A stretch of 64,000 nt of DNA, from the NCBI RefSeq assembly GCF_019464495.1, contig NZ_CP080492.1, positions 2,604,001 through 2,668,000 of the forward strand, read 5' to 3'. Made by a program: the position numbers and the translations under genes. Positions 55,814 to 64,000 of the stretch are shown here, in pieces (within the stretch, counting starts at the first letter, position 1; the number at the start of each line of letters is the position of its first letter). The notes below the pieces were generated by a model. The model was not told the origin of the DNA and did not search any database. It was given only the letters and a program-made list of their open reading frames with translations. Source of the stretch: Leucobacter luti (GTDB lineage: Bacteria; Actinomycetota; Actinomycetes; Actinomycetales; Microbacteriaceae).

Positions 55814-57099
55814 GAGGTCTCCAAGCCGAAGGACTGGCGCGTGGCAGACGATGCCGGGGGTGCATCTTCACCCTGGGCCAGTGGCAGATGCGCGGAGAGC
55901 GCGGTGCCATCACCCGGCGTGCTTTCCACGTCGAGTCCACCGCCCAGCTCGCGCAACCGCTCGCGCATGAAGCGCAGCCCATAGCTGGAGGAGGCGGCCG
56001 GATCTGTGCGCTCCCACGTGGCAGCATCAAAGCCATGACCGTCATCAATGAGATCGAGTCGTACGGCGTCGCCAGCATCAATCAGGCTGAGCACGACGCG
56101 CTGGGCCCCGGAGTGCAGCCGCACGTTGGCGAGCGCCGACTGCGCCGTGCGCAGCAGAGCCACCTCGGCCGCCATGGGAAGCTGCGGCAACGATTCATCA
56201 ATATGAATCTCGGCCCGTATCCCCGTTTCGGCTCCGAATGACACAAGGAGGCGCCGGAGCGCGGTGCCCAGCGCATCGTCGTCGAGCTCTGCGGGCGACA
56301 GCGCTGCGATAATCCTGCGAACATCCGTGAGACTGTCACTGGCGAGAGTTTCGACCTGTACGAGCGCCTGCACGGCCCCGCTGAGTTCCGGCTGTTCGCG
56401 CTCGGCATGTGCGAGGAGCCGGATCGAGGAGAGCGACTGTGCGACGGTGTCGTGGATGTCGCGCGCAATGCGGGTGCGCTCCGCAACCGCGCCCGAGTGT
56501 CGTTGCGCGCGGGCGAGTTCATCCTGGAGCTCTGACATCTCAGTCTGTGCGCGGGTCAGCGACGCCACGAGCCGCTCGCGCTCGTCAGCGTCGCGCAGTA
56601 GTTCGAGGTAGCCGCGGGAGATCCCGAGCGCGAAGACCCCACCGATCAGCGGGCCGAACACATTCGCATAGCTCGTCACCCCGTCGTGCAGCAGCGGCGC
56701 GATGGCGACAACGCCGAACACGAGAGCGGAGAACACGAGTGCCCACCAGCCGGGCAGCAGGTGCCCGGCCAAGAGCCAGAGCAGGAACGCGAGCCACACA
56801 AACTCAGCTGAGACCGCAACGGCCGCGCCCCACAGTACGGCGAGGCCCACGAGCCAGGCCACAGTCACAGTGTGTGACCGCGCTCGCGTGGGCAACAGCG
56901 TGCCAGCGGTGTGCCAGCCCAGAATTGCGAGGCCACAGATCAGCGCGACAGGAAACGCGACACCGTCACCGATCGCGCGCACCACTCCGATCGTGGTGAG
57001 GGCCGCCGCGATCACGTGCTGGCCGATCTGCATGGCCCGCACGGCTGGCCTCGTGGCGCCCTGGCCTGAGTGCGGCAGCGGCGCGTTCACGATACTCAT
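55810..57099 (-). CDS. Sensor histidine kinase, HisKA_3 type
   Basis: 429 residues from ATG 57099 (GGAGGAG upstream; the longer frame to 57195 is rejected). Several TM helices fill the first ~200 residues, then a coiled coil, the HisKA_3 phospho-acceptor in RTRIARDIHDTVAQSLS, and a HATPase domain with DLIDDGHGFD and YGLRFMRERLRELGG. It pairs with the NarL-type regulator. The membrane-embedded sensor resembles that of DesK-like kinases; the signal is unknown. Confidence 0.92.
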   Translation of the reverse strand: MSIVNAPLPHSGQGATRPAVRAMQIGQHVIAAALTTIGVVRAIGDGVAFPVALICGLAILGWHTAGTLLPTRARSHTVTVAWLVGLAVLWGAAVAVSAEFVWLAFLLWLLAGHLLPGWWALVFSALVFGVVAIAPLLHDGVTSYANVFGPLIGGVFALGISRGYLELLRDADERERLVASLTRAQTEMSELQDELARAQRHSGAVAERTRIARDIHDTVAQSLSSIRLLAHAEREQPELSGAVQALVQVETLASDSLTDVRRIIAALSPAELDDDALGTALRRLLVSFGAETGIRAEIHIDESLPQLPMAAEVALLRTAQSALANVRLHSGAQRVVLSLIDAGDAVRLDLIDDGHGFDAATWERTDPAASSSYGLRFMRERLRELGGGLDVESTPGDGTALSAHLPLAQGEDAPPASSATRQSFGLETS

Positions 57100-57244
57100 T
57101 GCGCTCTCCTCCACCCCGAATTGGGGATCCTGGGGCAACCATATCCGACCGGGCAGCGGAGCCGTCTCCACCATTCGAATGATCTTGATTGCCATCTCAG
57201 ATCCGGCGGTGCCGTGTTGCGGCCAGCTGCTCTACGCTGGCGTC

Positions 57245-57733
57245 ATGACATGGGAATCGCTGCTGCTGCGCATCGACCGCATCGCAGGGGGACGGCAGGC
57301 CGGGATCCGCATTCCAGAATCCGCGCGGACTCACCCGAAGACGCGACGGGCGTTCAGGTGGATCTGGTGGCTACTGGGGGCTGAAGTGCTGCTCGGCGTC
57401 AGCGCGGTTGTGATCGCCGTAGCCATCGCTGGCTCCGGGGGAGCCGTACCGTTAATGGTCTGGATGCGCACCATTGTGGTGCTGGGGATGACGGTGACGC
57501 TCGGGTACTTTGCCTGGCGTGCGATGCTGGGCTGGCGGTGGGCGTATCAGCGGCTGCGGCTGTTTGCGCAGATCTTTCCGATCATCACGCTCGTGATGGC
57601 TGCAATCCCCGGCCTGTACCCTGCATGGATGATCACTGAGCAGATCATCTTCAGCCTGGTCATGATCGGTATTGCTGACTTCCTCACGAGCGACCACATG
57701 CGCACGGCATTCCAGCGTCCTGACGCGGAGTAG
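57245..57733 (+). CDS. Four-helix membrane protein, unknown function
   Basis: 162 residues from ATG 57245, six bases after TACGCT (57233-57238), so leaderless; the open frame continues far upstream across the kinase gene but without protein-like sequence. Four TM helices (about 40-65, 70-90, 105-125, 127-145) and short loops. No family recognised. Its stop codon TAG (57731-57733) is the first base triplet of a tandem repeat array. Confidence 0.65.
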   Translation: MTWESLLLRIDRIAGGRQAGIRIPESARTHPKTRRAFRWIWWLLGAEVLLGVSAVVIAVAIAGSGGAVPLMVWMRTIVVLGMTVTLGYFAWRAMLGWRWAYQRLRLFAQIFPIITLVMAAIPGLYPAWMITEQIIFSLVMIGIADFLTSDHMRTAFQRPDAE

Positions 57734-57834
57734 CTGGGCACAGGCGGAAATAGCTGGGCACGGAACGGGAGCAGCTGGGCGGAGAACGGGAGCAGCTGGG
57801 CAGCGAACGGGAGTAGCTGGGCGGAGAACGGTCC
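57731..57834 (+). repeat. 21-bp tandem repeat array, five units
   Basis: Units begin TAGCTGGGC or CAGCTGGGC at 57731 (20 bp), 57751, 57772, 57793 and 57814; the inner ones share (G/A)(A/G)CGGGAG ends. Units are adjacent, with no spacers. The first unit contains the stop codon of the membrane-protein gene. Confidence 0.9.
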
Positions 57835-58180
57835 GAGTGGGCACGTATGTGCACGTTCTGTCTACTGATGCGACCACACACACCACTGCACTCGGAACGG
57901 CAGCTACGTCAGCCTGCGCAGAACGAGGCTGCGGGGAGCGGGCAGCCTCTAGTGTTGAAATCACCACCCCCGCGGTGGGTTGTGAGACACAACACTGAAG
58001 TACTGCTGCAGATACCTGCTGGGATTGTCCCCCCGATCTCCCCAGGGCGTAGTACTTCTCCTCCGCTGTATCGGCCGCGCGGCCACCCCCCCTATTGGGT
58101 CGCGCGGCCGGTGCGGCATTTTTGGTGCGTCTGGGCGGTGACGATTCCCGCTCGTGTGCTGGAGTCGCTGACTCTGAGTC
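57835..58180. other. Gene-free region with nested inverted repeats
   Basis: Hairpin 57951-57996: AGTGTTG/CAACACT enclosing ACCACCC/GGTGGGT. A further AAGTACT (near 57997) and AGTACTT (near 58050) pair over ~50 bp, and a terminator-like stem follows at 58073. No convincing reading frame is present. It could hold a structured RNA or simply stacked terminators. Confidence 0.5.
58073..58109. terminator. Terminator-like hairpin
   Basis: A perfect 9-bp stem, GGCCGCGCG/CGCGCGGCC, followed on the plus strand by GTGCGGCATTTTTGG. It lies between convergent genes. Confidence 0.65.
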
Positions 58181-58714
58181 TCACTCCTGAATTGGGGCGC
58201 GCAGCAATTCGGCTCGTTCGCTCATGAACGCGGCGAGTGTTGCCGCGCCGGTGAGTGATGCTCCTGCGCGCCACCGCACCCGGACTTCGTCGTCGGCGAT
58301 ACCGATGGGGAGCGTGGGATCCGCCAGCGCGTCGGCGTTGAACACGAGCGGTGTCGCATCGAAGTTCACGGCCGAACCAGGTTCGTATCCGCCACGGAGG
58401 GCTGCCGCAGCAATTTCCTTGCGCTCCTCCCGCGAGACGGACTGATAGCCGGGACGCCCGCGCTCCGCAGCCCTAGTCGCGCGGCCGGCCGCGTAGAGGG
58501 CCCCGTCGGTTCCGAGGAGCAGTGTGCCGAGCCGCCACACTGATCCGAGCTTCGCCATCCGAGCCGGTCTCGTCCAGAGCAGGACGCGTTTCGGGGGGAT
58601 CAATGCGGCGAGGTGTTCGGGTTCGACCCCGTATGCCTGGAGCGTCGCTGCAGCGTCTCTGCACGCAGCGGCCGCGCGCTCGAGTGCATCTGCAAGCTGG
58701 GGTTCCGCGGCCAT
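58181..58714 (-). CDS. Conserved hypothetical protein
   Basis: 177 residues from ATG 58714, six bases after TACACT on the minus strand, so leaderless; a GTG two codons upstream is the alternative. Contains PPKRVLLWTRPARMAKLGSVW and GTDGALYAAGR, a pattern I associate with uncharacterised Microbacteriaceae proteins sometimes named glutaminase without basis. No TM helix or signal. It is divergent from the EamA gene with only 33 bp between the starts, so both promoters overlap. Confidence 0.65.
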   Translation of the reverse strand: MAAEPQLADALERAAAACRDAAATLQAYGVEPEHLAALIPPKRVLLWTRPARMAKLGSVWRLGTLLLGTDGALYAAGRATRAAERGRPGYQSVSREERKEIAAAALRGGYEPGSAVNFDATPLVFNADALADPTLPIGIADDEVRVRWRAGASLTGAATLAAFMSERAELLRAPIQE

Positions 58715-58747
58715 CAGCACAGTGTATCCGGCACTAGAGTTGGTCTG

Positions 58748-59656
58748 ATGAGCTCATCGTCGAATACCCGCCGGTTCACCCGCGCCGCAACGATTCGCGC
58801 AATGGTGCTGGTGCTGATCGGCTCACTGGGAATGCAGTTTTCCGCCGTGATCGCCGTGGGACTCTTCCCGGCATTCGGAGTGCTCGGCACGAGTTCAGTT
58901 CGCATGCTGGTCGCAGCCGTGATCCTCCTCCTCATTTTTCGGCCACGGCTGCGCGGGCGCTCACGTCGCGAGTGGGCGGGGATCGTGCTCTACGGCGTCG
59001 CGATGGCCGCCATGAATGCGTTCCTGTACCTCGCGTTTGATCGCCTTCCGCTCGGGGTCGCGACCACGATCGACTTCCTCGGCCCATGCCTGGTTGCTTT
59101 GCTCGCTTCGCGCCGCGCTCGGGAGGGGGCGCTGGCGCTTGTTGCGCTGCTGGGAGTTGCGTTGATCGCGGGCTTCGGGGGTGCGCTGGATCCGCTTGGC
59201 CTGGTGTTTGCCGCCCTTGCTGGTGCGGCGTTCGGGCTGTACACGCTGCTCGCCGCGAGTGTCGGGCAGTCTGAGGGCGGGCTGCCGAGCGTGGCGCTCT
59301 CGGTGACGATCGCGGCGGTCTTGACGTTGCCGTTTTCGGTGCCAACGCTGCCGCTGATCCGAGCTGAACACTTGGTGCCGCTCGTGGCGTCTGCGCTCCT
59401 CGGCACCGCGCTCGCTTTTACCGTGGACACGATCGCAGGGAGGCTCACTTCTGCGCGCGTGCTCGGCGTCTTCTTCGCGTTTGACCCAGTCGTTGGCACG
59501 ATTCTTGGTGCAGTCTTCCTTGGTCAACTTTTGACGCCGCTCGCGCTCACCGGTGTGGTGCTGATTGTCGCGGCGGGCGCGGGGATTGTATGGTTCTCCG
59601 GTGGACACGGTCCTGCCGCCGATCCGCCGCTGACTGATTCGGAGCACCCGGCGTAA
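58748..59656 (+). CDS. EamA-family (RhtA-like) metabolite exporter
   Basis: 302 residues from ATG 58748, seven bases after TAGAGT (58735-58740). Ten TM helices in two EamA repeats, with RMLVAAVILLLIFRP in helix 2 and AAMNAFLYLAFDRLPLGVA typical of the RhtA threonine/homoserine exporter branch. The substrate is not known. The frameshifted CYTH gene starts 9 bp after the stop. Confidence 0.85.
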   Translation: MSSSSNTRRFTRAATIRAMVLVLIGSLGMQFSAVIAVGLFPAFGVLGTSSVRMLVAAVILLLIFRPRLRGRSRREWAGIVLYGVAMAAMNAFLYLAFDRLPLGVATTIDFLGPCLVALLASRRAREGALALVALLGVALIAGFGGALDPLGLVFAALAGAAFGLYTLLAASVGQSEGGLPSVALSVTIAAVLTLPFSVPTLPLIRAEHLVPLVASALLGTALAFTVDTIAGRLTSARVLGVFFAFDPVVGTILGAVFLGQLLTPLALTGVVLIVAAGAGIVWFSGGHGPAADPPLTDSEHPA

Positions 59657-59665
59657 ACTGGGCGC

Positions 59666-60375
59666 GTGACATCAGAAGCAGGGGTCGAAGCGCTCGAGAT
59701 CGAGCGGAAGTACGAGGTTGCTGTTGACGCGCACCTCCCCACAGCGGAGCGCTTCGCACGAGCAGGCTTTTCGGCCACGGAGCCCGTGATCTTTCACCTG
59801 GCCGCACAGTACTTCGATACGCCAGATGAGGCGCTTGCGCGTGCGGGCATTGCCGTGCGGGTGCGCACGGGCGGGTCTGATGCCGGGTGGCACGTGAAGC
59901 GACGCGAGCCAGGGGAGTGCGGGAACTGCACTGGCCGGTTGCCTCCCAGATGCCCGCAGGCCTGCTGGACGAGCTGCGTGCGCGGGTCGGGGAGGTCGCC
60001 GAACAGGTGGCGCCTCGTGCAACACTGAAAACTGAGCGCACTGTGGTGGTGCTACGTGATGCCGCGGGCGCTGGTCTGGTTGAGCTCGCGGATGATCGCG
60101 TGTACGCGACTGATCTCAGCGACGGCGTGCACCGTGCCTGGCGTGAGTGGGAGGCCGAACTACTTCCGGGGGCGGCGGAGACTGTGCTCGATGCGGTGGA
60201 CCCACTCTTGCGCGCGGCGGGCGCGTACCCCTCGGCAAGCCCCGCGAAGATCGCGCGAGCGACGGGCAAGCTCATCGCGTTGGCACAGGCCCGTGGCGCG
60301 GATCCAGAGCAGCTCGCGGCGCTCACGGAACTCGACGCTGCCGATCAGGCTGCTGCGCGTAGGCTGGGGTCATGA
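59666..60375 (+). pseudogene. CYTH-domain phosphatase-like protein gene, frameshifted
   Basis: Frame 1 from GTG 59666 gives the CYTH opening EIERKYEV, then YFDT and GIAVRVRTG...GWHVKRREPGE; the sequel VRELHWPV...LKTERTVVVL...ELADDRV...WREWEAEL reads in the -1 frame to the stop at 60375. One extra G in the GGGG run at 59912-59915 would join them as PGGVRELHW. Intact CYTH proteins are triphosphate-tunnel enzymes; this one also keeps the end of a CHAD-like linker. TAAACT six bases before the GTG suggests a leaderless mRNA. Confidence 0.85.
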
Positions 60376-60611
60376 GCAAGGGATCACAGTCCGGGAAGAC
60401 CGGCGGCGCTGGCATGTCGCGGAAGAGCCGCGAGCGGGGCGCGTCCCAGCCATCGCCGCAGGCACGACGCAAGCAGATCATCGTCGGAATCATCATGGGC
60501 GCCGTGATGGGGATCGTCATCGGAGCGATTACGCAGTTCTGGTTGTGGCTTCCTGCGGGGCTCGCTCTCGGGTTGGCGACCGGCGCGATCATGAAGCCGC
60601 CAGCTGAGTAG
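60372..60611 (+). CDS. Small membrane protein with basic N-terminus
   Basis: 79 residues. A Ser/Gly/Arg/Lys-rich N-terminal half, then two short TM helices (about 36-54 and 56-73) separated by WLWLP. The ATG overlaps the stop of the CYTH gene (60372-60375), so it is translationally coupled. Unknown function. Confidence 0.7.
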   Translation: MSKGSQSGKTGGAGMSRKSRERGASQPSPQARRKQIIVGIIMGAVMGIVIGAITQFWLWLPAGLALGLATGAIMKPPAE

Positions 60612-60655
60612 CGTTCTGCGGAGAGCGGAGAGCGCGCCGACCGGTTTCACAGCGA

Positions 60656-60684
60656 TGTAAACGGCGTTGACATTGCCATTTACA
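60656..60684 (+). promoter_or_regulatory. Operator-like inverted repeat over a TTGACA box
   Basis: TGTAAACGGC-N9-GCCATTTACA, 9 of 10 arm positions paired. The spacer holds TTGACA (60668-60673), a consensus -35. A repressor bound here would block the promoter of the FAD oxidase gene, which starts at 60736. Confidence 0.55.
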
Positions 60685-60735
60685 AACTCGAGTGGGTGTG
60701 CGAAGATCAAAGCGGACATCGAAGACGAGGACCTC

Positions 60736-62157
60736 ATGCACTCCACCATTTTTGAAACACACCGACCGGCCGCGAAGATCGTCGAAGACGCGCTCGCAGA
60801 TACCAAGCTCGGCTGCTTCTGGACCGACGATGTCGCCGGTCACGCGGCGAAGTATCCGGCGCTTCCTGGCGATACCCGCGTCGACGACGCCGTCGTCGGG
60901 GGCGGGTACGCCGGGCTCTGGACCGCCATCAAGCTGAAGACTGAACACCCCGAACGGCGCGTGATCCTGCTCGAAGCTGTGCGCATTGGCTGGGCAGCTT
61001 CCGGTCGCAACGGCGGTTTCTGCGAGGCGAGTATCACCCACGGTGAGCCCAACGCTGAGGCGCGCTGGCCGGAGGAGACCGGCACGCTGCGCCGGCTCGG
61101 CTTTGAGAACCTCGATGCGATCGAGCAGTTCATCGCAGAGCATCAGCTCGACGTCGATTTTGAACGCACGGGCCAGCTGTCCGTCGCGAACGCACCGCAC
61201 CAGGTTGACTGGCTCGGTGAGAGTGACGACCCGTCAGTCGTGACGCTTGATGCTGCCGAGGTGCAGCAGAGGATCGCCTCGCCCACGTTCCTCGGCGGCG
61301 AGTTCTCGCCCCACGAAAACGCAAACCTTCACCCGGCCAAACTTGCCGCAGAGCTGGCTCGCCACGCGGCCAGCCTCGGTGTCGAGATCCATGAACAGAC
61401 TCCGGTGAAGCGCCTCGAAGGTGGATCAGACACTCCGATCCAACTCACCACTGAGCGCGGCACCGTCACCGCTGAGCGCGTCGCACTCTGTACGAATGTG
61501 TTTCCTTCGTTGCTCAAGCGCTACCGTTTCCACACGGTCCCGGTATACGACTATGTGTTGATGACCGAGCCGCTGACGGACGAGCAGCTCGAATCGATTG
61601 GGTGGACGGGACGCGAAGGCCTCGCTGATATGGCGAACCAATTCCACTACTCGCGCCTCACGAAAGACAACCGGATCCTCTGGGGTGGGTACGACGCAGT
61701 GTATTTTGCGGGCGGTCGAATCAATCCGGAGCACGAGGATCGGGTGGAAAGCCACCGCAAGCTCGCCAGCCACTTCTTCACCACGTTCCCGCAGCTCGCC
61801 GGTGTGCGCTTCACCCACCGCTGGGCCGGCGTCATTGATACGAGCACGCGATTCTGCGCATTCTTCGGACAGGCGCACGGCGGTCGAGTGCAGTACGTCG
61901 CTGGCTTCACCGGGCTCGGAGTCGGGGCGACCCACTTCGCCGCCGATGTGCTCGTGGACCGGCTCGAGGGTCGTGTCACTGAGCGCACCGAGCTCAAGAT
62001 GGTGCAGGACGTCCCGCTGCCATTCCCGCCAGAGCCAGCCGCATCGATCGGAATCAACCTGACGCGCTGGGCGCTCGACCGGGCCGACCACAATGAGGGC
62101 AAGCGCAATGTGCTCCTGAAAACACTCGACGCGCTCGGTCTGGGGTTCGACTCATGA
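60736..62157 (+). CDS. FAD-dependent amine oxidase, gamma-glutamylputrescine-oxidase-like
   Basis: 473 residues from ATG 60736 (GAGGA 5 nt upstream; ATG-like start at 60667 overlaps the promoter). DAO-superfamily: N-terminal HTIFET-type segment with CFWTDD, the FAD motif VVGGGYAGLWTA, GWAASGRNGGFCE, and a C-terminal GFTGLGVGATHFAAD. The pattern is close to PuuB/OrdL, which oxidise gamma-glutamyl-putrescine; other amines are possible. The stop overlaps the cupin gene start. Confidence 0.82.
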   Translation: MHSTIFETHRPAAKIVEDALADTKLGCFWTDDVAGHAAKYPALPGDTRVDDAVVGGGYAGLWTAIKLKTEHPERRVILLEAVRIGWAASGRNGGFCEASITHGEPNAEARWPEETGTLRRLGFENLDAIEQFIAEHQLDVDFERTGQLSVANAPHQVDWLGESDDPSVVTLDAAEVQQRIASPTFLGGEFSPHENANLHPAKLAAELARHAASLGVEIHEQTPVKRLEGGSDTPIQLTTERGTVTAERVALCTNVFPSLLKRYRFHTVPVYDYVLMTEPLTDEQLESIGWTGREGLADMANQFHYSRLTKDNRILWGGYDAVYFAGGRINPEHEDRVESHRKLASHFFTTFPQLAGVRFTHRWAGVIDTSTRFCAFFGQAHGGRVQYVAGFTGLGVGATHFAADVLVDRLEGRVTERTELKMVQDVPLPFPPEPAASIGINLTRWALDRADHNEGKRNVLLKTLDALGLGFDS

Positions 62158-62564
62158 GTGCTCGCGCGGCAGAAACTGAGCTGCCTGAGGGCTTGAACGC
62201 TGTGGTACGCGCGGCGAGCGTGCCCGTTGCGCTCGACGCCGTCGCGACCGACGATGTGGTCGCAGGGTCCCCTGAGCAGGGGTTCGTGGAGCTGGGGAGC
62301 ATCGCTGGCGTTGGCGCCGGAATCTGGGAGCTGCGCGGCGGCACGGTGACGGACACCGAAATCGACGAACTCTTCGTGGTGCTCTCAGGCTGGGCGACGA
62401 TCGAGCTGCTGAGCGAGCCAGACACGGCACCCTCGCTCGACCGCACGGGTGATCCGCGCACTGTCGAGGTGGGCCCTGGCGACGTGATGCGCCTCGTCGC
62501 CGGCACGCGCACGAAGTGGACTGTTCCAGACCACATTCGGAAGATCTACATCGCAGCGGAGTAG
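62154..62564 (+). CDS. Cupin-domain protein (DUF861-like)
   Basis: 136 residues in one cupin fold: GIWELRGGTVTDTEIDELFVVLSG (motif 1) and VGPGDVMRLVAGTRTKW (motif 2). Several metal-binding His of enzymatic cupins are missing, so it may be a binding or (S)-ureidoglycine-aminohydrolase-like accessory protein. Its ATG overlaps the oxidase stop (62154-62157), pointing to a shared pathway. Confidence 0.82.
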   Translation: MSARAAETELPEGLNAVVRAASVPVALDAVATDDVVAGSPEQGFVELGSIAGVGAGIWELRGGTVTDTEIDELFVVLSGWATIELLSEPDTAPSLDRTGDPRTVEVGPGDVMRLVAGTRTKWTVPDHIRKIYIAAE

Positions 62565-62812
62565 ACGCCGCTCCCGGCGCCACCCGACCGGCGCCAGCCG
62601 GGTGCACTTCGCTCCACCCGCAGCGTGAGCATTCACGTGCGGCGGTGGGACACACCAATGGAACGCGATACCGCACGCCGGGCCGGTGCATGCAGATCAA
62701 AACTGGGAGCGCGGGCGGCTGAGTGTTGGCTGTAAGATAAACGCTTGGTCGCGCGGCCTCGGGGCGGACGCGCAGCACGCTCGGAGTCGACCGCCCCATC
62801 GAAGGAGCCAGC
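62565..62812. other. Promoter-bearing gap before the permease gene, 248 bp
   Basis: TAAGAT (62733-62738) is a reasonable -10 for the permease gene. AAGGAG (62802-62807) is its ribosome-binding site. No other structure was identified. Confidence 0.4.
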
Positions 62813-64000
62813 ATGGCCCTGCCCTGGAAACTGCACGGCGACGGCAAGACCGTTTCTCCCGACGCGATTGTGCTTCCCGACGAGCGCCTGAGCTGGGGTC
62901 GCACGTTCGGCTTCGGCGCACAGCACGTCGTCGCGATGTTCGGCGCCACGTTCCTGGTGCCCCTGATCACGGGCTTCAGCCCCACGGCGACCCTGTTCTT
63001 CTCCGGTCTCGGCACACTGCTCTTCTTGGTCCTCACCGGGAACCGCCTTCCGAGTTACCTGGGGTCATCATTCGCATTCATTGCCCCGATCCTCGCGGCG
63101 ACGGCTGGCGGCAATGATCTGGGCCGCGCATCGTTCGGCATCCTGGCGATCGGCGTGCTCATGGCGATCGTTGGCCTCGTGGTGCACCGTTTTGGCACCG
63201 GGTGGATCAACGCGCTCATGCCTCCCGTGGTGATGGGTGGAATCGTCGCGCTCATTGGGTTCAACCTGGCACCCGCCGTGCGCAACAACTGGACGGGCAA
63301 CCCGGGCGCGAATCCGGACGTGGACCAGGTGCTCTCCTCCTGGGTAGCGCTGGCGACGCTGCTCGCGATCCTGCTGATCACGGTCTTGTTCCGAGGCCTC
63401 ATCGGGCGCCTCTCAATCGTGCTCGGCATGGCCGTCGGCTACGTCATCGCAATGATGACCGGCCTCGTTGACTTCTCAGCGGTGGACGATGCGGCCTGGG
63501 TGGGTCTCCCGGCATTCCATGCGGTTGGGAACCCCTTCACGGATCCGTCGCTGTGGGGGCTGCTCCCCGCGTTCCTGCCTGTTGTGCTTGTGCTCATCGC
63601 CGAGAACGTCGGCCACGTGAAGAGCGTCGGCCTCATGGTGAACCGCGACCTCGATGGTGTGACGGGCCGTGCGCTCCTCGCTGACGGTATCTCGACGATG
63701 CTCGCCGGCTTCGGCGGCGGATCTGGCACCACCACCTATGGCGAAAACATCGGCGTTATGGCTGCGACCCGCGTGTATTCAACGGCGGCATACTGGGTTG
63801 CAGGCGGAATCGCTGTGCTGCTGAGTTTCTCGCCCAAGGTTGGCGCCGTGATCTTCTCGGTTCCGCCGGCGGTGCTCGGCGGAGTCACAGTCGCGCTCTA
63901 CGGACTCATTGGCCTGATCGGCGTGAAGATCTGGATCGACAACAAGGTCGACTTCTCGAAGCCGATCAACCAGTTCTCCGCGGCGGTTCCCCTGATCGTC
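62813..64000 (+). CDS. Uracil/xanthine permease (NCS2), 3' truncated by window edge
   Basis: The frame from ATG 62813 (AAGGAG 5 nt upstream) is open for 396 codons to the window end; the stop lies outside. Many TM helices; NCS2 hallmarks FGAQHVVAMFGATFLVPLITG, GSSFAFIAPILA, and the substrate-site segment VLIAENVGHVKSVG with FGGGSGTTTYGENIGVMA. This is the UraA/PyrP-type proton symporter for uracil or a related base. It lies after the oxidase-cupin pair in the same direction. Confidence 0.93.
   Translation, partial: MALPWKLHGDGKTVSPDAIVLPDERLSWGRTFGFGAQHVVAMFGATFLVPLITGFSPTATLFFSGLGTLLFLVLTGNRLPSYLGSSFAFIAPILAATAGGNDLGRASFGILAIGVLMAIVGLVVHRFGTGWINALMPPVVMGGIVALIGFNLAPAVRNNWTGNPGANPDVDQVLSSWVALATLLAILLITVLFRGLIGRLSIVLGMAVGYVIAMMTGLVDFSAVDDAAWVGLPAFHAVGNPFTDPSLWGLLPAFLPVVLVLIAENVGHVKSVGLMVNRDLDGVTGRALLADGISTMLAGFGGGSGTTTYGENIGVMAATRVYSTAAYWVAGGIAVLLSFSPKVGAVIFSVPPAVLGGVTVALYGLIGLIGVKIWIDNKVDFSKPINQFSAAVPLIV

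Noticed and set aside
57731-57834. CRISPR array
   Set aside because: The 21-bp units are directly adjacent with no unique spacers, and no cas gene is present in the window.

Overview
The window is high-GC DNA with dense, short-spaced genes. Its content (mtrA-mtrB-lpqB, long-form hpf, SecA1-type secA, DUF3027, DUF5719, actinobacterial-type serC, a DtxR/IdeR iron regulator, HtaA heme proteins, SpaA-type pili) points to an actinobacterium, most likely of the family Microbacteriaceae; a Leucobacter-like organism is my best guess, but the genus is inference. Both ends cut genes: a DUF5719 protein on the left and a uracil/xanthine permease on the right.

Layout. 0-14.9 kb is mostly housekeeping: aquaporin, the MtrAB-LpqB envelope-stress system, ComF, HPF, a polyprenol-phosphate mannose synthase, a Fur-type regulator with catalase, SecA, a membrane thioredoxin and tRNA-Thr. 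15-17.1 kb has a YdcZ-type transporter, a nitroreductase and MsrB. 17.2-26.0 kb is an iron/heme acquisition locus: an SLH-domain surface protein, HtaA-domain heme-binding proteins, and the hmuTUV ABC transporter. Two sites resembling DtxR-family iron boxes lie in front of it, and a DtxR/IdeR-type repressor is encoded at 51.0 kb. 26.5-30.5 kb carries a LytR_C protein, groL behind two CIRCE-type operators, an 88-bp exact direct repeat and a DUF559 protein. 30.8-33.2 kb is a two-component system whose 3' end is caught up in local duplications. 33.3-38.0 kb is a probable arginine/guanidino-compound catabolic unit (orphan polyamine-type binding protein, agmatinase-family ureohydrolase, AruI-like decarboxylase, divergent XRE-cupin regulator). 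38-42 kb has an XPB-type helicase and a helicase-associated protein. 42-43.2 kb has a cold-shock protein and a frameshifted DUF3027 gene. 43.4-49.7 kb is a three-gene sortase-assembled pilus cluster. 49.8-54.1 kb has serC, the DtxR regulator, gdhA and a secreted NlpC/P60-like protein. 54.2-54.9 kb is a tRNA-Arg followed by a ~550-bp segment closed by a copy of the tRNA 3' end (a micro-island or excised-element scar). 55-64 kb has a NarL-type two-component system, small membrane proteins, an EamA transporter, a frameshifted CYTH gene, a PuuB-like oxidase with a cupin partner, and the permease.

How parts work together. The heme locus, its two candidate iron boxes and the DtxR-type repressor form a plausible iron-starvation regulon. 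The guanidino/agmatine genes and the PuuB-like oxidase both suggest use of arginine or polyamines as nitrogen sources. Several genes appear to be leaderless: a TANNNT -10 element lies 6-7 nt before the start codon.

Caution. Two genes (DUF3027, CYTH) are each broken by one missing base in a G run, and the apparent HtaA fusion can be explained the same way by a missing C. A homopolymer sequencing or assembly error is therefore the first explanation to test.
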